A stretch of DNA of 5,797 bases. It comes from Bacteroidota bacterium (lineage in GTDB: Bacteria; Bacteroidota; Bacteroidia; Chitinophagales; Chitinophagaceae). The notes under the pieces were generated by a model. The model saw nothing but the letters and a program-made list of their open reading frames with translations, searched no databases and was not told the DNA's origin. Both the position numbers and the translations under genes were made by a program. The stretch lies in assembly GCA_025361325.1 (NCBI GenBank), contig JANYAL010000146.1, forward strand, positions 1 through 5,797. Reading direction: 5' to 3'. Positions 1 to 5,797 of the stretch are shown here, one piece after another; the first letter of the stretch is position 1; the number at the start of each line of letters is the position of its first letter.

Positions 1-1310
1 CGAAAGGATTTCCAAACAGTATTGAGCCGGTGGGGATCATACAGGGCCTGTCCGATTCCGCTTTACTGGATGTGGTTCAACGTCAGACCTTTCGTTATTT
101 TTGGTGCTATGCGCATCCGGTGAGTGGTCTTGCCCGGGAACGAGATAACACTGTAATGGCGGAATATTACTGGGATTACATTAATGAAGTTTCTAATGAG
201 CCCAACCTGAGCAAAGGGACCTTTGGTGCGGAAGATTGCGCGATAGGGGGTACCGGCATGGGCATCCTGTCGACAATAGTTGCCGTGAACCGCGGATGGA
301 TAGGGAGGGATACTGCCGTGAAAAGGTTGATTAAAATCACTGATTTTCTCATCAAAGCAGATTGCTATCACGGTATCTACCCGCATTTTATGAATGGTAC
401 TACAGGCAGAACAGTACCCTTTAGTCGAATCGATGATGGTGCCGATATCGTGGAGACATCCTACCTGCTGATGGGTCTGTTATGCGCCCGTGAATATTTC
501 AACGACAATACTATCGGGGAGCGTTACCTGAGAAAACGGATTACGCAAATGTGGAATGCAGCCAACTGGAACTGGCATACAAATGGAGAGAATACTAGAC
601 TTTTCTGGCATTGGAGCCCGCGGAATGGCTTTGATATGAATTTCCCCGTGTGGGGATATGATGAATGCCTGATCACCTATATCATGGCTGCATCCTCACC
701 CTGGCATCCGATAAGCAGATCGGTCTATGATTCCTGCTGGGTCGGTAGCACGGGCTGGAAGAATGGGAAGACCTATTACCAATATCCACTGCATTTGGGG
801 AATTATGAAAAAGGTGGTCCGCTGTTCTTTGAGCAATATACTTATATGGGCATCGACCCGAACGAATTAACCGATGACCATGGGATCAACTACTCGGTTC
901 AGACCAGGAACCATACCTTGATCAACCGGGCGTACTGCATCGAGAATCCGAAGCATTATTCAGGTTACGGGGAAAATTGCTGGGGGTTGACGGAGGGCGA
1001 CAGCTACAAAGGCTATGTGGCCCATTGCCCCGATACCGACTTGGGTGTAATACAGCCTACAGCCGCATTATCCTCATTCCCCTATACGCCTGCATTTTCA
1101 ATGCAGGTCCTGAAATATTTTTACTACCACCTTGGCAATCAACTCTGGGGCCCTTATGGATTCGCAGATGGTTTCAGTGAAACAAAGAACTGGTACTCCG
1201 GCACGCACCTGGCCATTGACGAAGGACCAATCGTGGTGATGATAGAGAATTACCGAAGCCGGGTATTAGATTATGCGTATTACTGCGTATGCAATCAGGA
1301 ATCGTGGTGA
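1..1310 (+). CDS. GH144-type endo-beta-1,2-glucanase (glucoamylase-like domain), 5' end missing
   Basis: Predicted (alpha/alpha)6-barrel glycoside hydrolase acting on beta-1,2-glucan. The frame is open from the first complete codon at 3, so the true start and any signal peptide lie upstream; the GTG at 30 is internal. Family-like stretches run in order: QRQTFRYFW then HPVSGLARER (78-143), the DDGADIVETS region (432-461), NWNWHTNGEN and FWHWSPRNG (570-629), GYDECLITY (657-683), GGPLFFEQY (813-839), NHTLINRAYCIENPKH (909-956), PTAALSSFPYTP (1056-1091) and LAIDEGPIVVMIENYRS (1209-1259). The Asp at 444-446, Glu at 453-455 and Glu at 663-665 have nearly the same spacing as the acidic residues I recall as catalytic candidates in the Chitinophaga pinensis GH144 enzyme (D139, E142, E211). 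The family is known mainly for endo-beta-1,2-glucanase activity, but exo-acting members exist, so substrate and mode are inferred. After 1260 the sequence no longer looks like the family, where I expect something like GLLWKLFM; the last 17 residues may be out of frame. It is also unusually rich in cysteine. Confidence 0.85.
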   Translation, partial: KGFPNSIEPVGIIQGLSDSALLDVVQRQTFRYFWCYAHPVSGLARERDNTVMAEYYWDYINEVSNEPNLSKGTFGAEDCAIGGTGMGILSTIVAVNRGWIGRDTAVKRLIKITDFLIKADCYHGIYPHFMNGTTGRTVPFSRIDDGADIVETSYLLMGLLCAREYFNDNTIGERYLRKRITQMWNAANWNWHTNGENTRLFWHWSPRNGFDMNFPVWGYDECLITYIMAASSPWHPISRSVYDSCWVGSTGWKNGKTYYQYPLHLGNYEKGGPLFFEQYTYMGIDPNELTDDHGINYSVQTRNHTLINRAYCIENPKHYSGYGENCWGLTEGDSYKGYVAHCPDTDLGVIQPTAALSSFPYTPAFSMQVLKYFYYHLGNQLWGPYGFADGFSETKNWYSGTHLAIDEGPIVVMIENYRSRVLDYAYYCVCNQESW

Positions 1311-1422
1311 GATACCTGAAATGCTGAGTAATGATATGGGTTTGTATAAAGGGGCCATACCAATAGTAGGATATGGTTCAGCAGCCTATATATTGGCCAT
1401 CCTGGATAAATATAAAAAATAG
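1270..1422 (+). pseudogene. Orphan C-terminal coding fragment in a shifted frame (possible frameshifted tail of the GH144 gene)
   Basis: The frame opens after the TAG at 1267-1269 and ends at the TAG at 1420-1422; the first ATG is at 1273, giving 49 residues. The translation looks like real protein: an acidic/Met helix (IPEMLSNDMG), a Gly-rich turn (YKGAIPIVGYGS), then a helix (AAYILAILDKYKK) like the closing helix of a toroidal hydrolase. It overlaps the last 41 bases of the annotated GH144 frame and starts where that gene stops resembling its family. It lacks its own start region, signal peptide or family motif, so it is more likely a displaced tail than an independent small gene. Skipping one base near 1258-1272 would join it to the upstream gene. 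The alternative is the remnant of another gene left by a deletion. I do not recognise its family. Confidence 0.35.
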
Positions 1423-1457
1423 CAAGGCGTAACTTGTACAAAAGAAAATAACCATTG

Positions 1458-3206
1458 ATGAAAACAACAATTTATTGGCTGCTGCTCACCCTCGCCTCCT
1501 TTGCATCTAAGGCGCAGCAGAGAACATATTGCAATCCGGTGAATATAGATTATGGCTATACACCTATCCCCAACTTTACTGAATGGGGAAAGCACCGCGC
1601 TACCGCCGACCCGGTGATCGTCATGTACAAAGGCGATTATTACCTGTTCAGCACCAACCAATGGGGCTATTGGTGGAGTAGCGATATGCTGAACTGGAAA
1701 TTCATATCCAAAAAGTTCCTTCGTCCCTGGAATGAGGGGTATGACGAATTATGTGCCCCTGCCGTAGGAATCGTAGGCGATACCATGCTGGTCTTCGGTT
1801 CTACCTACACCAGCAAGTTCACGTTGTGGATGAGTACAAACCCTAAAGGGAATGACTGGAAACCACTCGTGGATTCCTTTCAACTGGGCGGGTGGGACCC
1901 AGCCTTCTTCACCGATGATGACGGAAGGTTCTATATGTACAACGGAAGCAGCAATGTATACCCGTTGTATGGCATTGAACTGGACAAGAAGACCTTCCAG
2001 CCCATTGGAACCCGGCGCGAGATGCACATCCTGGAACCCTGGCGGTACGGATGGCAGCGCTTCGGAGAACATATGGACAATACCTTCCTGGACCCCTTCA
2101 TTGAAGGTTCCTGGATGACAAAGCATAACGGCAAATATTACCTGCAATATGGAGCACCAGGTACTGAATTCAGTGGCTATGCCGACGGGGTGGCCGTTAG
2201 CACAAAGCCGCTGGGTGAACCTCTGGGTAATTTTACAGACCAGTCGGACCCCCTCAGTATGAAGGTTGGAGGCTTTGCAAGGGGTGCCGGGCATGGCGCC
2301 ACTTTCCAGGATAAGTGGAACAACTACTGGCATGTAAGCACCATCATGCTGTCGGTAAAGAATAATTTCGAAAGGCGGATCGGGATCTGGCCTGCTGGGT
2401 TTGACAAGGATGACATCATGTTCTGCAATACCGCTTTCGGAGACTATCCGCATTACCTTCCCAACGGTCCTGCCGACCACCTCAATAGCCGCTTTTCCGG
2501 CTGGATGCTGCTCAACTATAAGAAACCGGTAACAGTATCCTCCACACTGGGAAGCTATTATGCGAACAATGCCGTGGACGAGAGCCTCAAGACTTACTGG
2601 AGTGCCGCAACCGGTAACAGCGGTGAATGGATACAGTCTGACCTCGGAAACATCTCCACCGTGCATGCGGTACAGATTAATTATGCCGACCAGGATGCTG
2701 AATTCCTCGGCAAACAGACCAATACCTATCACCAGTATAAACTATATTACTCCGTTGATGGTAAGAAATGGGATGTACTGATGGATAAAAGCAATAACAG
2801 GACTGACGTGCCGCATGAATATGTTGAACTTTTAACCCCCGTGGAGGCCAGGTTCATCAGGCTGGAGAATATCCATATGCCCACCGGCAAATTCGCAATA
2901 AGCGGGTTAAGGGTCTTCGGCAATGGCCATGGGGCATTACCCGGAGCAGTCAAGACCTTCATGGTGCTGCGTACAGAAAAAGACAAGCGCAGCGGATGGA
3001 TCAGGTGGAGCCCGGTAGACAATGCTTATGCGTATAATATTTATTACGGCACCGCCCGGGATAAGTTATATAATTGCATCATGGTGCATGACGCCAATGA
3101 ATACTGGTTCAAGGCCATGGACCTGAAGAAAAGATATTATTTTACCATTGAGGCCATCAACGAGAACGGTGTGTCTGAAAAACATACAACGCTGGATGTG
3201 GAATAA
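1458..3206 (+). CDS. Secreted GH43-like glycosidase with F5/8 type C (discoidin) and fibronectin type III domains
   Basis: A 582-residue precursor. I chose the ATG at 1458 over the TTG directly before it, because MKTT followed by a hydrophobic core makes a normal signal peptide, with likely cleavage after Ala19 (SKA/QQ). Residues about 22-345 form a GH43-like five-bladed beta-propeller. The expected acidic triad is visible: Asp51 in TADPVIV (base), Asp147 in GGWDPAFFTDDDG (pKa modulator) and Glu216 in FIEGSWMTKHNGKYYL (acid). Residues about 355-490 form a discoidin-like domain (NNAVDESLKTYWSA, then YYSVDGKKWD and ARFIRLENI), usually carbohydrate-binding. Residues about 497-582 form a fibronectin type III domain (IRWSPVDNAYAYNIYYG, then YYFTIEAINENG). 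GH43 enzymes mostly cut arabinose, xylose or galactose linkages, but this branch with large insertions is one whose substrate I cannot name. It starts 147 bases after the GH144 stop and ends 54 bases before the GH3 gene, so co-expression is likely. Secretion to the periplasm or surface is inferred from the signal peptide; no lipobox is seen. Confidence 0.88.
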   Translation: MKTTIYWLLLTLASFASKAQQRTYCNPVNIDYGYTPIPNFTEWGKHRATADPVIVMYKGDYYLFSTNQWGYWWSSDMLNWKFISKKFLRPWNEGYDELCAPAVGIVGDTMLVFGSTYTSKFTLWMSTNPKGNDWKPLVDSFQLGGWDPAFFTDDDGRFYMYNGSSNVYPLYGIELDKKTFQPIGTRREMHILEPWRYGWQRFGEHMDNTFLDPFIEGSWMTKHNGKYYLQYGAPGTEFSGYADGVAVSTKPLGEPLGNFTDQSDPLSMKVGGFARGAGHGATFQDKWNNYWHVSTIMLSVKNNFERRIGIWPAGFDKDDIMFCNTAFGDYPHYLPNGPADHLNSRFSGWMLLNYKKPVTVSSTLGSYYANNAVDESLKTYWSAATGNSGEWIQSDLGNISTVHAVQINYADQDAEFLGKQTNTYHQYKLYYSVDGKKWDVLMDKSNNRTDVPHEYVELLTPVEARFIRLENIHMPTGKFAISGLRVFGNGHGALPGAVKTFMVLRTEKDKRSGWIRWSPVDNAYAYNIYYGTARDKLYNCIMVHDANEYWFKAMDLKKRYYFTIEAINENGVSEKHTTLDVE

Positions 3207-3260
3207 GACCATTTTGTTGTATGATCAAACAAGTAATATATAACACGTAAACAATACCAT

Positions 3261-5549
3261 ATGCTGAAAATACTTTGTATCATTCCCGGATTATGTTTTC
3301 TCCTGCAGGTGCAGGCACAGGTGGCCAAACCTGCTGACAGTAAAATGAACAGTTTCATTGACGCGCTGATGAAGAAGATGACGCTGGAAGAGAAGATAGG
3401 GCAGTTGAACCTGCCGGGCTCGGGTGATATCGTTACAGGACAGGCCGGTAATTCAGACATTGCCAGAAAGATAGAGCAGGGAAAAGTGGGAGGTCTGTTC
3501 AATATAAAATCGATCGCCAAGATCAAAGAAGTGCAAAGGCTGGCAGTGGAAAAAAGCAGGCTGAAGATCCCCCTCTTATTTGGCATGGATGTTATACACG
3601 GATACGAGACCGTGTTCCCTATTCCCCTGGCCTTATCCTGTTCCTGGGATATGAGCCTCATCGAACGCAGTGCCCGCATCGCCGCAACGGAGGCCAGCGC
3701 TGATGGAATTAACTGGACCTTTTCCCCGATGGTGGATATCTGTCATGATGCACGCTGGGGCCGGATAGCCGAGGGAAGCGGGGAAGATCCATACCTGGGC
3801 GCCCAGGTGGCCAGGGCCATGGTGAAAGGCTACCAGGGAGATGATCTCTCCAGGAACAATACCATCATGTCCTGCGTGAAGCATTATGCCTTGTATGGCG
3901 CAGCAGAATCAGGACGTGAATATAACACAACCGACATGAGCCACCAGCGGATGTACAATGATTATTTTCCTCCCTATAAAGCTGCCGTTGAAGCAGGTGT
4001 GGGCAGTGTCATGGCTTCTTTCAATGAAGTGGATGGCTTGCCCGCCACAGCTAATAAATGGCTGATGACGGATGTACTCCGCAAACAGTGGGGCTTCAAA
4101 GGGTTCGTCGTTACTGACTATACCGGTATCACTGAGATGGTGGAACACGGCATTGGCGATTCACAGCAGGTGGCCATCAAAGCACTCACCGCGGGTATCG
4201 ATATGGATATGGTATCTGAGAGTTTCCTCACACGGATCGTGCCTTCCTTACATGAAGGCAAACTCAGGATACAGGATGTGGATGATGCCTGCCGGAGGAT
4301 CCTGGTGGCCAAATACAAGCTCGGGCTGTTCGATGACCCCTATAAATATTGCGATGAGAACAGGGCCAGGACCGAAGTTTTCACAGCTGCCAACCGGAAA
4401 GAAGCCAGGAACATAGCGGCTCAGAGTTTTGTGTTGCTGAAGAACCAGGACAATATATTGCCCCTGAAGAAAAGCGGCACCATCGCACTCATTGGTCCAT
4501 TGGCCGACAATAAGGAGAACATGCCTGGCACCTGGAGTGTTGCTGCTGATTTTTCAAAAGCCACTTCATTGCTTACCGGCCTGAAGGATGTTGTTGGGGA
4601 TAAGGCAAAGATCCTGGTGGCAAAAGGCTCGAACCTGGATGCCGACAGTGTATTCGAGGAGAGGGCGGGCATGTTCGGCAAATCATTGCATTGGGATAGC
4701 CGACCATCGAAGGTGATCCTGCAGGAAGCATTGGATATCGCCAACCAGTCGGATGTGATCATCGCAGCCCTGGGCGAATCAGCCGAAATGAGCGGGGAAT
4801 GCAGCAGTCGCACCAGTATAGAGATCCCCAAAGTACAAAAGGATCTGCTGAAGGCCCTGGTGAAAACCGGTAAGCCCGTTGTGCTGGTACTATTTACCGG
4901 TCGCCCTCTTGCCCTGAAATGGGAAGACGGGCATGTGCCTGCAATGCTGAATGTATGGTTCGGCGGCAGCGAGGCAGGTTATGCCATTGCTGATGTGATC
5001 TTTGGGGCTGTGAACCCATCCGGCAAACTCACTACCACTTTCCCGCAGAACATAGGCCAGGTGCCCCTTTTCTATAATCACAAAAATACCGGGCGCCCCC
5101 TGGGTGAGGGCAAATGGTTCGAAAAATTCAAAAGCGAGTATCTCGATGTGTCCAATGAACCCGTCTATCCCTTTGGGTATGGCCTGAGTTATTCCCGGTT
5201 CAGTTACAGCGATATCTCGCTCAGTGCTACTTCACTTCATGCAAACCAGGCGCTGAAAGCAAGCGTTACCGTTACCAATACCGGGACTGTCGAAGGAAAA
5301 GAAGTGGTGCAACTCTATATCCGCGACCTGGTGGCCAGTGTGACCCGGCCGGTGAAGGAATTGAAGGGCTTTCAGAAGATCTCGCTCAAAGCCGGTGAAT
5401 CAAAGACCGTTTCTTTCAATATCACAACATCTGACCTGAAATTCTACAATTATGACCTGAAGTACGACTGGGAGCCCGGTAAATTCCAGGTCATGATCGG
5501 AGGTAATTCCAGAGATGTAAAGACCGGTACGGTTAACTGGTTGAAATGA
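3261..5549 (+). CDS. bglX: Periplasmic GH3 beta-glucosidase, BglX type
   Basis: A complete 762-residue precursor, the usual length for this type. The signal peptide is residues 1-19 (likely cut VQA/QV), placing the enzyme in the periplasm. The N-terminal TIM-barrel domain (about 35-355) starts with MTLEEKIGQ (residue 40) and carries FGMDVIHGYETVFPIPLA, RWGRIAEGSGEDPYLG and the substrate-binding Lys207-His208 in SCVKHYALYG. The nucleophile is predicted as Asp286 in GFVVTDYTGITEM. The alpha/beta-sandwich domain (about 378-620) carries SFVLLKNQDNILPL and the predicted acid/base Glu513 in AEMSGECSSRT. The YPFGYGLSYSRF motif (about 636-647) leads into a fibronectin-like domain (about 650-745). All expected catalytic elements are present, so the enzyme should be active. 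Family knowledge: these retaining exo-enzymes release glucose from the non-reducing ends of beta-glucosides. Beside a GH144 gene, sophoro-oligosaccharides are the likely substrate, but linkage preference cannot be read from sequence. It begins 54 bases after the GH43-like gene with an A-rich leader and no Shine-Dalgarno motif. The symbol is by type, not proven orthology. Confidence 0.95.
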   Translation: MLKILCIIPGLCFLLQVQAQVAKPADSKMNSFIDALMKKMTLEEKIGQLNLPGSGDIVTGQAGNSDIARKIEQGKVGGLFNIKSIAKIKEVQRLAVEKSRLKIPLLFGMDVIHGYETVFPIPLALSCSWDMSLIERSARIAATEASADGINWTFSPMVDICHDARWGRIAEGSGEDPYLGAQVARAMVKGYQGDDLSRNNTIMSCVKHYALYGAAESGREYNTTDMSHQRMYNDYFPPYKAAVEAGVGSVMASFNEVDGLPATANKWLMTDVLRKQWGFKGFVVTDYTGITEMVEHGIGDSQQVAIKALTAGIDMDMVSESFLTRIVPSLHEGKLRIQDVDDACRRILVAKYKLGLFDDPYKYCDENRARTEVFTAANRKEARNIAAQSFVLLKNQDNILPLKKSGTIALIGPLADNKENMPGTWSVAADFSKATSLLTGLKDVVGDKAKILVAKGSNLDADSVFEERAGMFGKSLHWDSRPSKVILQEALDIANQSDVIIAALGESAEMSGECSSRTSIEIPKVQKDLLKALVKTGKPVVLVLFTGRPLALKWEDGHVPAMLNVWFGGSEAGYAIADVIFGAVNPSGKLTTTFPQNIGQVPLFYNHKNTGRPLGEGKWFEKFKSEYLDVSNEPVYPFGYGLSYSRFSYSDISLSATSLHANQALKASVTVTNTGTVEGKEVVQLYIRDLVASVTRPVKELKGFQKISLKAGESKTVSFNITTSDLKFYNYDLKYDWEPGKFQVMIGGNSRDVKTGTVNWLK

Positions 5550-5573
5550 CCTGATCCTCTTTATCTTCGTGAC

Positions 5574-5797
5574 ATGAAATATTTTTCGGCGAAGATATCT
5601 TATACGCTGCTGCTGGCAGCAGCACCTGTTCTGTTCTGCACGGCGCAACAACATACCATTGACGAGCGGGTTGACTCGGTACTTAAACTGATGACCCTGG
5701 AGGAAAAGATCGGCCAGATGAATCAGTACAATGGCGACTGGGCTGCTACAGGCCCAATCACCCGCGATGGCAAGAAGCAGGACCAGATCCGTAAAGG
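5574..5797 (+). CDS. Second GH3 family glycosidase, N-terminal part only (runs off the window)
   Basis: The ATG at 5574 opens a frame that continues past the right edge; 74 complete codons are visible. It begins with a signal peptide (Met-Lys, a Leu/Ala-rich core, probable cleavage after Ala24 at CTA/QQ). VDSVLKLMTLEEKIGQMNQ follows, the hallmark start of a GH3 catalytic domain, then YNGDWAATGPITRDGKKQDQIRKG. The Met of MTLEEKIGQ is residue 40, the same position as in the upstream GH3 precursor. Beyond that motif the two differ: this one has the Gln-Tyr-Asn-Gly-Asp-Trp start I associate with another group of Bacteroidota GH3 beta-glucosidases, while the upstream protein has LNLPGSGD. It is therefore a diverged paralogue rather than a recent duplicate. 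It starts 24 bases after the upstream stop, so the two are probably co-transcribed. The catalytic residues lie outside the window, so substrate cannot be judged. Confidence 0.9.
   Translation, partial: MKYFSAKISYTLLLAAAPVLFCTAQQHTIDERVDSVLKLMTLEEKIGQMNQYNGDWAATGPITRDGKKQDQIRK

Noticed and set aside
1455..1457. TTG as the start codon of the GH43-like gene
   Set aside because: It only adds one residue directly before ATG at 1458, which gives a standard Met-Lys signal peptide.
1423..1457. TAACTTGT before the GH43-like gene as a -7 box
   Set aside because: It departs from TAnnTTTG at two positions, with no convincing partner element.
1749..2732. A 327-codon open frame on the - strand inside the GH43-like gene
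   Set aside because: It lies wholly opposite a gene with clear domain structure, has no signal peptide or recognisable motif, and its composition is what the complement of a GC-biased third position gives.
3211..3240. Possible hairpin or promoter between the GH43-like and GH3 genes (TTGTT paired with AACAA around a 9-base loop; AT-rich TAATATAT)
   Set aside because: The stem is only five weak pairs with no T-run, and the AT-rich block does not match the Bacteroidota TAnnTTTG -7 box, so neither a terminator nor a promoter can be supported.
3137..3679. A 180-codon - strand frame across the start of the GH3 gene
   Set aside because: It spans the intergenic gap and the GH3 signal peptide and N-domain; its hydrophobic stretches are the complement of those codons, and no family is recognisable.
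5560..5573. TATCTTCG just before the second GH3 start as a -7 promoter box
   Set aside because: It has one mismatch to TAnnTTTG, lies too close to the ATG for a normal leader, and no TTG is seen at a suitable -33 distance; read-through from the upstream gene is simpler.

Overview
The window looks like part of a polysaccharide-utilisation gene cluster from a Bacteroidota bacterium, most likely a Chitinophaga-like member of the Chitinophagaceae. The reasons are the content (secreted glycoside hydrolases of families typical of that phylum), signal peptides ending in Ala-Gln, A-rich start regions with no Shine-Dalgarno motif, and intermediate GC content. All genes lie on the + strand, close together, as expected for one transcription unit. 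No tRNA, rRNA, insertion sequence, CRISPR array or convincing terminator was found.

Layout. (1) From the left edge to 1310 is the 3' part of a glucoamylase-like (PF10091-type) enzyme that I assign to GH144, the endo-beta-1,2-glucanase family. (2) From 1270 to 1422, overlapping the end of that gene in a different frame, is a short stretch that reads like the C-terminus of a protein but has no proper beginning. (3) From 1458 to 3206 is a secreted modular protein: a GH43-like five-bladed propeller, an F5/8 type C (discoidin) domain and a fibronectin type III domain. (4) From 3261 to 5549 is a complete secreted GH3 beta-glucosidase of the BglX type. (5) From 5574 to the right edge is the start of a second, different GH3 gene, 24 bases downstream.

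How they may work together. If the GH144 assignment is right, the first enzyme would cut beta-1,2-glucan (or a related glucan) into sophoro-oligosaccharides, and the GH3 enzymes would release glucose from these in the periplasm. The GH43-like protein does not fit a plain beta-1,2-glucan and suggests a decorated or mixed substrate. The SusC/SusD transporter pair and the regulator expected for such a cluster are not in this window.

The strongest oddity is the end of the GH144 gene. The family-like sequence stops near 1260, the reading frame then runs into an unrelated-looking tail, and a coding-quality tail begins at the same place in another frame. This points to a frameshift or a deletion junction.
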